NCBI GenBank assembly: GCA_003508835.1
Contig: PUFA01000003.1
Span: 13,431,501-13,495,500 of the forward strand
Direction of reading: 5' to 3'
From: Eonycteris spelaea
Lineage: Eukaryota; Chordata; Mammalia; Chiroptera; Pteropodidae
DNA: 64,000 nt
The position numbers and the translations under genes are program-made. Under the pieces are notes generated by a model. It was not told the DNA's origin, searched no databases, and worked only from the letters and a program-made list of their open reading frames with translations. Positions 10,276-21,349 of this stretch are shown in pieces. Numbering within the stretch: position 1 is the first letter of the stretch; every line of letters starts with the position of its first letter.

Positions 10276-10775
10276 AGTTTATTATTTTGGCCACTAAATA
10301 TTTGGCTCACTCCCCTTTCATAAGCAAAATATTCTCATACCCTTCTAAACAGACAACCAGAATTATTATTATTAAGTGTGGGATGGATGAGAGATATGCC
10401 TATTTTTTAGTAAATTGCAAAAGATACGTTATGAAAGAAAAAGTCAGAAAAGTAAAACCTTTGAGTCTTCAGTTGCAGCAGCTCAATTGTAAGAAGGGAA
10501 AAGCTTGGAATTTGAGAATCTGACAGTTGTTTCCCTTAAAATTCCCCAAGCCCAGGCACCTTTCAGATAGTCTTTACAGAGCCCTAGGGCATACACAGCA
10601 AGTGTGATGAACACCGGTTCTCACCCACTGGAGGAGAAACAATGGTATGCTAATTTAGGTAGACAAGATGGTATTACACTTTTAACAATGAAAAATCAAA
10701 TTTTAGAAGAATTAAATAATTTTTCCAAAGACTCATGATTAGTGACCTACAAAATTGGCATAACAGAAAAATGAG
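10276..10775. other. Unassigned interval
   Basis: No gene or recognisable repeat is seen. A 78-codon frame at 10287-10523 has no motif. Confidence 0.4.
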
Positions 10776-10779
10776 ATTT

Positions 10780-10885
10780 ACATATATATAATATATAGAT
10801 AGACAGATAGATATAGATATATATTTTATCATGTGTGCTGAAGAGAGAGGAAGAGAGACAGGGACAGAGGCAGAAAGGCAGAAAA
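10780..10885. repeat. Mixed simple repeat (AT/ATAG then GA-rich)
   Basis: An AT and ATAG-type stretch (10780-10826) is followed by a degenerate GAGA/CAGA purine-rich stretch (10841-10882). Confidence 0.7.
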
Positions 10886-11690
10886 TAAGAAAACGATATA
10901 TACATAAATATAATTTTGGTTCTTGAGCTTGTAATTGCAGATCCTTTCCTTAGTAAAATGACCTTTTTACAACTGGGTCATGCATAGCCAAATGTAAAAA
11001 AAAAAAAAGTCAGCAATCACAAGGTGAGTAATTTTATAAGATGCTACAACTCTGTTGTCTTGATACAAAACAAATCTCCCATATCTCTTTTGGTATAATT
11101 AGGAAAGTGAAGAAAGATGGCATTAAAAAAAAAAAGTATCTTAAATTATTTGTGTTCTTATTAGTATGGATTATGGGTAAGCATATACATAGCTTGTCAG
11201 TTCCTCCATTGTTTCCTTGCATTACTGGGAAAACAACACATGCCTGCAGACTAAGCTTTAGGGCAATGACTTACTGCCATGATATAAGATATCCCTAATT
11301 GTTTCCTTGAGAGTTTCAAAACCCTAGCCCCTAAGGTCATCTATTATCTGCACTTTGCCATTTGACCATTCATCTAGTGCATTGGAATTGTCACTTCAAA
11401 GAACTGACCTTGCATTTTGATAATATAACTGCAAATGAAAAAGCAGAGCAATTTTTTTAAGGATTAGTAAATCACTGTAGAAATGTATAAAAACAGTAAT
11501 AAGTATTTCTAAAGAAACAATTGTTTATTTATCTGTAAGTTTCTATAGTGCAAGTTTTAAAATAAACTAACAAGGTCTGACAGATGCAAAACTGCTAGAA
11601 ATTTTCACTAAGTAAAGAGAAATTTTTTTCTTTTTGTTCCAGGAAAAATGTGTTCCCTATATGGGGAAAAAAATAGCTTATTTCAACCTA
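10886..11690. other. Unassigned interval
   Basis: No gene or repeat recognised. Short A runs occur near 10996-11008 and 11124-11134. Confidence 0.4.
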
Positions 11691-11859
11691 AAAAAAAAAA
11701 AAAATCTATGGGAAGAAGAAGAAGAAAGAAGAAAGAAGAAAGATGAAAGAGCAAGAGGAAGAGGAGTAAGAGGAGGAGGAGGAGGAGGAGGAGGGGAGGA
11801 GGAGGAGGAGGAACGGGAGAAAAAGGAGAAAGGAGAAAGAGGAAGGGAAGGAAGAAAAA
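11691..11859 (+). repeat. A-run plus 149-nt polypurine (GAA/GGA) tract
   Basis: An A14 run at 11691-11704 is followed by a plus-strand purine tract at 11711-11859. Only four pyrimidines interrupt it (11744, 11752, 11767, 11814). It shifts from GAA units to (GGA)n units and back to mixed GA. Such tracts can form triplex (H-) DNA. The open frames seen on both strands here are an artefact of the repeat. Confidence 0.92.
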
Positions 11860-12734
11860 TTCAATGGGCCATATTTCATACAGGGAAATGATACCACTGA
11901 TATATTGTCAATAAGATAAGCTCTTTGAACTTCTTTCTATGGGAAAGTTTTCACTAAATTACACGTGGTTACTCATTTGGTTTCTTTTCTTTCTTTTTTT
12001 TTTTTTTTTTGAATAAAGACACTCTTGAACTGACAACCGTCCTATCTCTATGAAAACCAATTCATTTAGCTTTATTAACTTTACTCACTAATCCATTGCT
12101 CCTCCATGTTACCTTGTATGGATATAAAGTCCAGGAAAATCCTGTAGAGTTATGCACTGCCATCTACAGTACTGTTTGTCATTAATCATCTTTTGTTTAC
12201 TAATGGATAGTAAGTTCTCAGAAAAGAGATGTGAAAAGGATCTCAATTCTATGAATTATCCATGGATACTCAGAGCCACCAAAGGAATTCGAGATTAATA
12301 GAACTCAACTATATGAAGGAAAGCATCATGCTTTATTTATTCTTACCTGGTATCCCAAACCCTTAAAGGGTCTCCTACCAAGTGCATTTGGAGTGAAAGC
12401 AGCTGTGAGCTGGGAAGCCTCTTTTCACCTTAAGACTAAAGGCCTGGAAAGGAGCAGGCTGAATGATTGACTGATCTTTTCCCCTGAGCCCCACCCTAAG
12501 TCCCACTTTGTGTAATTAGGATGTATCCTCAGGGTAGATCAAGTCAGACTCTTTGTGTCTATGTTGTCCTCAAGGAAGTGGAAAACTTTACAAAGAAAAC
12601 CATTCTTATGAATAAGTATTTCAGTGTTTGGCTCCTTCCATCTCCATGTCTTGTATCATGAAATCAGAAGCTTGCTGTCTGTAAGTACTCTAATCATCTT
12701 TTCCTACAGCCTATTCATTTCAAAGCATTCATCA
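11860..12734. other. Unassigned interval
   Basis: No gene or clear repeat. A T18 run at 11994-12011 lies just before an AATAAA-containing sequence, but no retroposon body is recognisable. Confidence 0.4.
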
Positions 12735-12885
12735 ATCTGAAATAATACATTCTTTGCTTACTTTTATTCACTAAGATCCTTAACAGTAAAGACCAGGACT
12801 GTTATTTGCAATTATACATTCACTTCTAAATTAACACCTGATGCATTATAAGATCACAATGAAATATGGTGAATAAATGACTAAA
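12735..12885 (+). repeat. L2 LINE 3' end, sense, diverged
   Basis: 'tctgaaataatacattcttt', 'agtaaagaccaggactgtta' and the closing 'ggtgaataaatgac' follow the L2 3' terminal order. The copy is strongly diverged. Confidence 0.45.
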
Positions 12886-13555
12886 TATATAATAAAACAT
12901 TACCCACCGGATATATTAAGGCTTCTTTGTCTCGTCAAGGGTTTTCTAGAATGTTTAGTGAACCTATAATATGCTTCCTATTACATCCTTTCTCTTATCT
13001 CTATGGAATTGACTAGTTAGGGCTATGGTTTATTAGGATTCTTCCCAATTCTTCCAAAAGAAAGAGATCAAGAGAGAAATTAGATAAAGCCTCATGAAGG
13101 TCTAAGCAAGAGCTGGCTATATTGTTTCTATTTGCCAAACTGAAACTTGTGCGTATAGCAACTCAGATTTCATAATTGGAATATTTTGTTTTGTTTCATT
13201 TCATTTTCAATATTGCTCACAGGACCCCCTGAAATGCTTTAGGATTTTTGCATGATTGCTGGTATTCCCAGTCCTTATGACACAGGGTGGTATGCATCGC
13301 AATGACGGGAAGATATCCTATTATATGCACATCTACCTCCATACCTGTGATTTGGATTTCCAGGAAAGAAATTTGATCCTTTGGATTTTTAAAAAGCATC
13401 CAAAGTGATTTTGATATGCACTGCCAAATAGATAAAACTATAATGAAATAAACAACCATACATTTTATTTCCACTCTGAATCACACCCAGCTATGTTGCT
13501 CAACATAGTCCCTTTTATTATCTTTAAATAAAACTAAGGCTTTTTTTTTTTTTTA
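12886..13555. other. Unassigned interval
   Basis: No gene. The minus-strand frame 13217-13474 has 85 codons and no recognisable domain. A T16-like run ends the interval. Confidence 0.4.
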
Positions 13556-13559
13556 ATTT

Positions 13560-14270
13560 TGGTCTTCGATGTTTGAGGGAAGGGCTTTGTTTTTATTTAT
13601 TAATTGCTATTTGGGGACTTTTTTCCTTTATTATTTCAACAATGTATGCTATTATATCTTCCTTTTCCATTTTTGGGTTTATTTTATTTTTGTTTTCTTT
13701 CCTTGAATTGATAGGTAAGTGCATACATTTCCAATTTTTCTTCTCTCATGCATGTATTCTTTTAAAAAAGTAAAAATATTTAAAACTGCAACTGTCTCTT
13801 TGAATATAAATTTGACTGAATAAAAAGTATTTACTTAATGTTTATTTTGTTTCTATTTTAAAATAATGTTATTTTTTACTTTTCAATTTTTATTTCTCAA
13901 TATTTGATTTTAAAAAACCTAATTCTGTTGTACTGAACAAACCATGATGATATTAAATCTTTGGTATTTGTTGAGATTCTCCTAGAAGTTTAGGTTTTTG
14001 CTTTTTATATATTTCAAAACTTTTTGTTAGATACCTAAAAATTCTTGATGTTATTTGTGGATTAGAGTTTAATAAATAAAACTACTTTTATTCTTTTTAA
14101 TGCTGTACATACAAATTATATTTTGTTTTTCAGTACTATTACTTTCCTGGGTTTCTTTTTAATAATAGACTTTATATAATTTTATTTTCCTCTATTCTTA
14201 TTATCTTTCCCCTGCCCAACATTTATGCTCATTTTGTCTAAAACTAAATTCTATGTAGTTACTGATTTGT
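13560..14270 (-). repeat. Old LINE-1 fragment, antisense ORF2
   Basis: 'gggtttattttatttttgtt' near 13675 and 'tctttggtatttgttgagat' near 13958 are antisense L1 ORF2 landmarks in the right order and at roughly the right distance. The second half (14000-14270) is weaker. Confidence 0.5.
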
Positions 14271-14282
14271 CTTTGAATTAGC

Positions 14283-14854
14283 TTTCTATTGCTATTATAA
14301 CAAATTACCACAAATTTAGTGTCTTAAAACAATGCAAATTTATTATCTCCTTGTTTTGTAAGTCAGACGACTGGGGTACCCATCTGAGCACTCTGCTTAG
14401 AGACTCAGGAGGCTGAAAAAAATGTGTTGGCTGGTCTATGCTACTTATTGGAGGCTCTGAGGAAGAATCCACTTCCAGGCCCTTCAGGTTGTCAGAATTT
14501 CTTTCCAGGTGGTGGTAGGACTGAGGTGCCAATTTCATTCATATCTCTCAGTGATTTTTTTCAGCTTCTCAAAGCTGCCCTCCCTCTTTTCCCATCCCTA
14601 CTTTACCTGGCTCATGACCTCCAGCTTCAAAGCCACCAAAGGTGGTTGGACTTCTTTTCACACTTTGAATGTTTCTGACTTCCACTTCTGTCATATCTCT
14701 CTTTCCTAAAGCTGGCAAAAGCTCTTTGTTTTCATGGATTCAGGAGATTACTTTAGACCCAATCTACTCACATTTGCAAAGTCCCTTTGCCATATTCTAG
14801 GGTTCCAGCAATTAGAGTGTAAACATCTTCGGGGGATCATTTTGCCTATCAAAG
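14283..14854 (-). mobile_element. MLT1-like (MaLR) LTR, antisense, near full length
   Basis: It begins with the antisense 3' end typical of these LTRs ('acaaattaccacaaatttag' then 'cttaaaacaatgcaaattta') and runs to 'catttgcaaagtccctttgc' and 'tcgggggatcattttgccta', the antisense 5' end. About 570 bp. Two overlapping plus-strand frames here (14424-14709) are not genes. Confidence 0.7.
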
Positions 14855-15293
14855 TTAACATTGAAACCATGTAGCCTCACCCCAAAACATGTAACTGTAT
14901 AACTCTAAAAACAATTTTCTCATGTATCATTTAATTCTGGTATTTCAATGGTTTAACCCACTGCAAACACCCACAAAATCTAGAATCCAGAATCAATCAT
15001 GACTATTCCAATAAATTATGTGCCAATTTGCATAAACAATATTATTTTCAAAATAAAATCACTGTTACCCAAGAGATCACAAAAGCTAGATTAATATTCC
15101 CGCTATTAGACATACAATAGAAAAACGTAGTGTTACCTCATGGTAAGAATTGTAGAAATAAGAAAGAAAAATGGAAAGAAAATTTCTTTATATTTTGAGC
15201 TTCCCAGTCTTGGTGAAAGTTTGTATAAACTTAGATGAAAAGGGCAAAATCTCATAAAGAGGTCATATTTGCTATTTCCGTTTTCACTTGGGA
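14855..15293. other. Unassigned interval
   Basis: No gene or recognisable repeat between the LTR and the 5S-derived element. Confidence 0.4.
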
Positions 15294-15510
15294 TTTTTTT
15301 TTTTTTTTAAGGCGAGGCAACCCTTGGTTGACCTCACAGATTGCAAGGACCTTATCAGTTTCCAATCCCTTATTTTTTTTTTATTTTTTTATGCCTACAT
15401 CACCTGGTCTTCCTAGGTGGTCTCCCATCCAAGTTCTAACCAGACCTGATCCTGCTTAGCTTCAAGATCAGACAGGTTTGGGCTTGTTCAGGGTAGCATG
15501 GCCGTAAACA
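15294..15510 (-). mobile_element. 5S rRNA-derived retroposon (5S SINE or 5S retropseudogene)
   Basis: Bases 15391-15510, read on the minus strand, align from end to end with vertebrate 5S rRNA at roughly 84% by my manual count (about 18 substitutions and one deleted base, many at CpG sites). The RNA polymerase III internal promoter is well kept: box A at 15448-15462 has one change, and the box C core at 15419-15432 is intact. The 5S part is followed (on the minus strand) by an A-rich linker (15371-15390), a unique 62-bp body (15309-15370) and a second A15 tail (15294-15308). It is not a functional rRNA gene. 5S-derived SINEs are known in fruit bats (MEG family), which is the likeliest class. 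A lone L1-mobilised 5S pseudogene is the alternative. Confidence 0.85.
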
Positions 15511-15828
15511 GGAAATTTTTTATGAAATTGTCTAACAAATTATTATATACAGATGTTGCATTTACTTCATGAAGAAACAAGTTACGTCTTTATTTGTTCA
15601 AATGAAGCCTTTTATTTTTTATTTTTTGAGGTTTTCTGAATATAGCATGATATAGTCTTAAGTAATGTTTAACATCAACTCTTCACTATTTATATTTGTT
15701 CTTTTATGATGTAATTCCTTTGAGGGTACCTTTAAAATGTTATATCAAAGTATTTTAGGCAAATATTTTCTGTTCTTATTTTTAATGGTAGGGACTATAA
15801 CATTCCTTTATTAATATAATGTTTTGTT
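15511..15828. other. Unassigned AT-rich interval
   Basis: No recognisable feature; possibly more antisense L1, but too diverged to call. Confidence 0.35.
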
Positions 15829-15975
15829 GGTGATGGAAAGAAATCTAACTATGGGTGATGAACACATAGAACAGTTTATATACGATGTACTGTTGAATTG
15901 TACAGTTGAAACTTCTTGGATTTTGTTGACCAATGTCACTCTAATAATTTTTAATAATAATATAAAAATATGTAA
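15829..15975 (+). mobile_element. L1 3' end, sense, 5'-truncated
   Basis: 'gtgatggaaagaaatctaac', 'gggtgatgaacacatagaac' and 'gaccaatgtcactctaataa' are the same L1 3'-terminal pattern as in the 2151-2290 copy, followed by an AT-rich tail. It is more diverged than that copy and no clear target duplication was found. The 70-codon frame at 15824-16036 is an accident of this element. Confidence 0.65.
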
Positions 15976-16049
15976 TGTTTTGGGTAGACATTTATTCTTG
16001 GAGTTTTTATGGGAAATATATATAAATTTGATCTAATGCATTGTGGAAC

Positions 16050-16560
16050 CTCTTGAGAAGATACTGTTTTCTTCTTAGGCATATATATCAAAATGATAAA
16101 TTATGTTAATAGAGTTCTCTTTTGCTAACTGGAATTAAAGCATCCTTCATCATGGTATATTTTATCTACAGTTATTAATTTATTTCACAATATTTTATTT
16201 ACAATTCTTGAATGTGTCCTACAGGCTTTTTTTTTTTTAATTTCTATCTTAGCAGAATTTAACTTTGTCCACCCAACTCATTTACTAAATGTTGCTGAAA
16301 TATTTTTAAAAACTGAGACTATTTACTCCTTTCTCTAAGCTCTTGAAAAGTTTGAATCACATGAAAATTATTCATTATTTTTAAAGAATTCATAATTCAA
16401 AAGTGAAATCATCTGAATCCCAGACATTTGTGGGAGTCTTACCTTGACCACTTCCTCTTCATTTCCCTTATGGTTATTAAACTCTTAAGATGTTATACTT
16501 CTTGAATTTTATTAAACCTGAGTTACCATTTATTATATAGACACATCATTATTTTATGTA
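16050..16560 (-). repeat. Old LINE-1 fragment, antisense ORF2
   Basis: 'aattaaagcatccttcatca' near 16132 and the block near 16370-16430 ('tgaaatcatctgaatcccag') are antisense L1 landmarks in the expected order. Confidence 0.55.
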
Positions 16561-16785
16561 TCTTCTAAAGAATAGAAAAACAGTGCCAGTTAATGTATGA
16601 CACATTTTTAAAAACTTTCTTAGCATTTCATTGTCCATTTAGTGGAAGAACTTTTTATACTTATTTATGTGTGTTTATAATATACCTCCTGTGCTTATAC
16701 AGATATACAAATTGTAACCATCCCCTTTCTTCCATGATGCTGAATTATTACACGGTGACTTAAGAGAGAATTCTCTAACTTGAAT
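16561..16785. other. Short unassigned spacer
   Basis: AT-rich, nothing recognised. Confidence 0.35.
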
Positions 16786-16789
16786 GTCT

Positions 16790-16926
16790 GAGGATGAGTT
16801 TATCTTATGATTTTCATGTAAACTTGATAATGATTCTTAAAGGATTGAATAAAATAATGTATGTAAAGCATGCAATGTACTCTCTGATGCATAGGAATCA
16901 CTCAATAAATAATAGCAATTGTTATT
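16790..16926 (+). repeat. MIR SINE 3' half, sense
   Basis: 'cttaaaggattgaataaaat', 'tgtaaagcatgcaatgtact' and 'aggaatcactcaataaataa' follow the MIR 3' order. The tRNA-related head is lost or too diverged. Confidence 0.65.
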
Positions 16927-17129
16927 TCTTGGCTTTAGTATATGTAAATGACATTCATCTCTCTTTTCTGGCTCTGATACAAGTTTTTGTTCAATTTTAA
17001 TTTTTTGATCATTTGAATGGGGATATAAGAGGAAGTTAAAATTTATGGTTTAGCTAGCCATTTAGAAATAGATACCTTGACTATACATATTGATCCCATG
17101 AATCTATAGTTTATTAATTATCATTTTAG

Positions 17130-17265
17130 TCATATGTCTTTTATTTTTCCCAAACTGCATGTGAACAGTTAATAGCAAATACCACATATTCTTTGTGTTA
17201 TTCACCACTCTACTTGGCATAGATCTAAGGAAAAAGCAGTTACTCAATGAATGTGTATTGAGTTA
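17130..17265 (+). repeat. L2 LINE 3' end, sense, diverged
   Basis: The closing signature 'cactctacttggcatagatc' then 'tactcaatgaatgtgtattg' fits an L2 3' end. MIR is an alternative, since the two share this tail. Confidence 0.45.
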
Positions 17266-17985
17266 AACCACAACCAAAACAATTAAAACACTGTAGCTTT
17301 CCTCCAAGCATTCATATTCAGGTTCAGTCTCAAACTAGATGAATAGTATAGTATAATCATTACCTTCTTGGGCCTGTTTCTTGGGGGTGTGTGAAACATA
17401 TCCGAGTTTCAATTTTTTTTCCCAATAGACAAGTGTACAGATCACAAAACACATTCACTTGCCCTTCTAGTTGTCAGCCTATGCAGAGGATCTAAGGATG
17501 GAATAGGCCCCAAAGGCAAAACTATCTTTTCATTTTCAGTGGCAACTGGGGCCAAGGTTGAGGCAGATTAAGGGAGGTGGTGCAGGGCTAGTGCAATTGT
17601 CCTCTGGAGAAAAAGAAATTCATTTATTTCCAAGACTTGTCAGTCACACTCCTGAAAGCTTTATCTGTTCCTCTTTAAAAAAGAAAATCGACTATATATT
17701 ATTTTCTGATATTTGGTTTCAGAATGACCAATTTTCTGTGAGTTTTAATATATGTACTTCAACCCAATAAAGTAGCAATATCCTTAGGAATAAGGCTTTA
17801 TTGTGTGTAACATTTTTTTTTTTTTATTTATAGTTAGAAGAAACTTTCAAAAATAATACAGGAAACTTTACTATACTCTCTTTTTTCCAGAATGACTAGT
17901 TGTTTTCCTTTTGCTTCATTTGTTTTATCATTCAATTTCTGTCTGCATATGTGTGTGTATGTGTTTGAGAGTAAATGTGTATAAT
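17266..17985. other. Unassigned interval
   Basis: No gene or clear repeat. A T13 run sits near 17812-17824. A 70-codon frame at 17558-17770 has no motif. Confidence 0.4.
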
Positions 17986-17989
17986 ACAT

Positions 17990-18669
17990 TTATTTTCAAA
18001 ACAATAGAGTAAAATTGTGACATCATGATCCTTTTCCACTGTTTTCATTTAGTTTTTAAGAAAAAGATATTCTCTTACATTAACAAAGTATAATTATCAA
18101 AATCAGAAAATTTAACATTATTCAAAACACTATCCTCTAACATGTTTGTTATTTTTAAATTTTTCTCAATGATGTTCTTTCTCTATAATTGTTCTTTGGT
18201 GCAAGAACACGTGTTGGATTTAGTTGTCTTCTTATTCTTCATTAATCTCAGCTTATCTTTTTTATTTCTTAAACTTGATAATTGTGAAGGGTCCACTATG
18301 TTATAGAATACCCCACAAAATAGGTATATCTGGGGTTTTCTCATGAATAGATTTAGACCATGCATTTAGGGCAGAATACCACAGAAATAAAGCTATTTCC
18401 TTTTCAATGAATCACATCCAGATGCACATCATGTTAGTGACATCGCTTTTAAAGACTTCATTAAGGTGGAAACCTTGGTAAAATTACGATTTTTCCACCT
18501 TGTAATAAGTAAGTGATTTGTGTGAAGACATTTCGAGACTACTTAGACTTCTTTCTGATCAAACTTTCACCTAATTTTAGCAATCCTTGAAGACTGTCTA
18601 ATTTTATCATTCTTTTTGTATTTATTAGCTGGCATTCCATGGTAAGTAGGAGCTTTCCCTTCTTCCATT

Positions 18670-18714
<45 letters not shown>

Positions 18715-18960
18715 AATTAGTATAAGCTCCCATATTTCAAATTTCTCTAGACTTGACCAATACAAGGCTCTTCAATCTGGCTTCTGTTTTCTTCTGCTAC
18801 ATCTCTAATTCTCTTGAGCTATTGCTTAACACAGGGCTCCTTATCATCTTCCTACTTTCCATTATTTATTGATACTTTCTCCCACAGTGATAAATATGGT
18901 TCCCACTAATCTTAATATTTTCATTTATTTTTAAGACAAGAATAATCCTAAAGTACTTTC
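17990..18960 (-). repeat. Old LINE-1 (L1M) 3'UTR, antisense
   Basis: The order 'tctcatgaatagatttagac', 'gcagaataccacagaaataa', 'catcatgttagtgacatcgc', 'ttccaccttgtaataagtaa', 'tgatcaaactttcacctaat' matches the antisense 3'UTR of old L1M elements. The same segment occurs in sense orientation at 35870-36450. A TATC microsatellite (18671-18714) lies inside it. Confidence 0.7.
18671..18714. repeat. (TATC)11 tetranucleotide microsatellite
   Basis: Eleven perfect TATC units (44 bp), which makes it a good polymorphic-marker candidate. It appears to have expanded in an AT-rich stretch of the surrounding L1 3'UTR. Confidence 0.97.
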
Positions 18961-19049
18961 CAAATTACTAACTCATGTCATCATTCCACTGAAAAAGAGC
19001 AAATCTACAAACTAGTAATTAGAGTATTAATAATAAAATATGTTGTTTT

Positions 19050-19847
19050 TTTTGTAAAATTTATATGCAGTGAATTCATAATTCTTAGTGAATAACTCAG
19101 TGAGTTTTGACAAATTCATGAACTCATGTAACACACCCCTATCTATATAAAGCACATTCCTCATTAAATTCCTTTATATTATTTCTCACTCAATCCTCAA
19201 CCCACCCAAAGGCAACAACTGCTATTTACATTGCAGTTTCTTCAATTCTAGAATTTTATATAAATTATATTAATAACCAATAATATAATATTAATAAAAA
19301 TAATGTAAGATGCCAGCTGGGATTATTAATTAGATTGTATTAAATCTATAGGCCAATTTGAGAGAATTGACACTTTAATAATACTGAGTCTGCTAATTAT
19401 ATATCCCTCCATGGGCTTATGTCTACCCTAATTTTTCAGTGGTCTTATAAATTATGTGCACAGATTTAGCATGTGTTTTGTTAAATTTATCCCCAAATAT
19501 TTTGTTTTTTGATGTTATGGTACATGGTACTTTTATTTCACTTTTAAATTATCTATTCCTAGTACATATAAATAAAATTGATTTTTGTATATTGACCTGT
19601 CCTACGACCTTGATAAATTCACTTATTTGTTCTAAAATAATTGTCTTGGAGATTCCTTAGGAGTCTTTATATAGACAACTTTGTTATCTGAAAATAACAA
19701 GTTTTATTTCTTCTTTTTCCAACTTTTATGCCTTTCATTTTGTTAAGTTTTCTTATTGAATTTTTTAGGGCCTTCCAGATAATGGTAAATAGAAAGTGCA
19801 AGATTAGATACCTTTATCTTGTCTCTGATCTTAGAGAGAAGGTTACT
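19050..19847 (-). repeat. Old LINE-1 fragment, antisense 3'UTR and ORF2
   Basis: 'gagttttgacaaattcatga' near 19100 and 'ctagaattttatataaatta' near 19248 are antisense L1M 3'UTR marks. They are followed by ORF2 marks at 19320-19380 and 19575-19600 ('ttgatttttgtatattgacc'). It is probably the same insertion as 17990-18960. The element is then broken by an LTR and resumes at 20455. Confidence 0.72.
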
Positions 19848-20390
19848 ATTGCTGCTTAATGAGCCTCTCCAAAATTTGGCAGGATAAAACTAATATTTTA
19901 TTATTATCACAGATATTTTGGGGGTCAGAATATTAAATAAGGTACAATGGCTATGGCTTCTCATTGTTCTACAATCTCAGGGGCTTTTTCAAGGACAACT
20001 CATAGTTGAGGAATACTCAACCAATAATGGTTGAAATTATCTTGATGTGTTTTCACTCACATGTCTATGGTTAATTCAGGTTGTCAGCTGCAACCTCTGT
20101 TAGAATTGTTGATTAAAGTACCTTTCTCCTAGTCCTGGACTTCCAATATCACAATAGTTTTAGGGTCTTCAGATTTATCTGTGCCCTCAGAGCTATAAAA
20201 ACACAAGTCCCACACAAAAACAAGCCTGTATGATTTAGCCTCAGGAGTAAAATGGTATAACTTCTGTTTTACTATATTGATTATTGCAGTCATAATCCTA
20301 AACAGATTAAATGGAAGGAAACATAGACAACACATCTTGATGGATAAGAGAGGACACATTGTAGAAAATGGATGGAAAATGTTGCCACAG
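19848..20390 (-). mobile_element. Ancient LTR-like repeat inserted in the L1, antisense
   Basis: It starts 'gcctctccaaaatttggcag' then 'tattttgggggtcagaatat' and passes 'cactcacatgtctatggtta'. This is an antisense old mammalian LTR pattern (MaLR/MLT1-type by layout). Continuous L1 sequence lies on both sides, so it is a later insertion. Confidence 0.5.
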
Positions 20391-20454
20391 AAAGTGTTTA
20401 ATAATTTGAAAGGTAAAATGTAAGCTTGTAGATTTTTTTTTTGGGGGGGAGCTG
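20391..20454. other. Short junction with T/G homopolymers
   Basis: Contains a T10G7-like run near 20433-20450; nothing else is recognised. Confidence 0.4.
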
Positions 20455-20861
20455 CTTTTTTATCAAATTAAGATATTTTCATTCTATTACTAGTTCGTTG
20501 AGCTATTTTACCATGAATTCATGTAATATAATCATGGTGTTATTCTTTCATGCTACTAATGAAGTAAATTCTATTTATCTTAAATTTTAAACTACCTTTA
20601 AATTCCTTGGATAAATCCTACTTGTTCAGAATGTTATAGCCTTTTCATATAAGTTGCTAACAAATTAAAAAAATATATTTTAGCTAAGTTTTTGTACACA
20701 TTTAATGTTTTATATCCATTACTGAGAGAGGCGTGTTAAATAGTTAATTCCTGATGCAGTCAACTTTTATTATTGTGAAATTTTTCTCCTTATCTCTTGC
20801 AATAATTTTGTCTAGAAATTTATTTTGGTTGAAATTTACATAGTATATTCAGCTATGGTAG
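20455..20861 (-). repeat. Old LINE-1 fragment, antisense ORF2, continuation
   Basis: 'tactagttcgttgagctatt' near 20490 and 'ttccttggataaatcctact' near 20602 continue the antisense ORF2 order from 19847. It is broken again at 20862. Confidence 0.65.
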
Positions 20862-21345
20862 GCATAATAATGGCCCACAAAAGATGTCCACACACTAATA
20901 CCCATAGATTGTGAAAATGCTATGGCTAAGGGGAATTAGGTTGTTAATTTTCTGACCTTACAATGGGCAGACTATAATAAATGGTGAGTTGGACCAATGT
21001 AATCACAAGGATTCTTATAAGTGAAAGAAGTAATAGCATCAGAGTCAGAGTAGAAAAAGTGGCAGAAGAAAAGCAAAAGTCAGGATGACTTAATTCTCTG
21101 CTGTTAAGATGATAGTGGGCATAAGACAAAAAATGAGAACATCTTCTAGAATCCTAAAAAAATCGAGGAAATGGATTCTCCCTTGAAACTTCTAAAAGCA
21201 ATGCAGCCCTACCTATTTCTTAAATTTAATCCAATGAGACTCATTTTGGACTTCTAGCCTTCAGAACTGAAAGATAAACCATTTGTATTATTTTAAACAA
21301 CTGAATTTGTGATAATTTGTCACAGCCTTCTGTGGTAAGTAACTA
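20862..21345 (+). mobile_element. MLT1-like (MaLR) LTR, sense, inserted in the L1
   Basis: It begins 'ggcataataatggcccacaa' and includes 'aatcacaaggattcttataa', 'tggacttctagccttcagaa' and the closing 'tgataatttgtcacagcctt'. This is a typical MaLR-type LTR in sense orientation, flanked by L1 on both sides, and opposite in orientation to the LTR at 19848-20390. Confidence 0.65.
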
Positions 21346-21349
21346 ATTG

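Noticed and set aside
11634..11897. Open frames on both strands encoding Glu/Gly-rich and Ser-rich peptides
   Set aside because: Both are products of the polypurine tract, which lacks stop codons for compositional reasons.
15391..15510. Functional 5S rRNA gene
   Set aside because: About 16% divergence from 5S, a missing base and an A-rich tail in place of a T-run terminator point to a retroposed copy.
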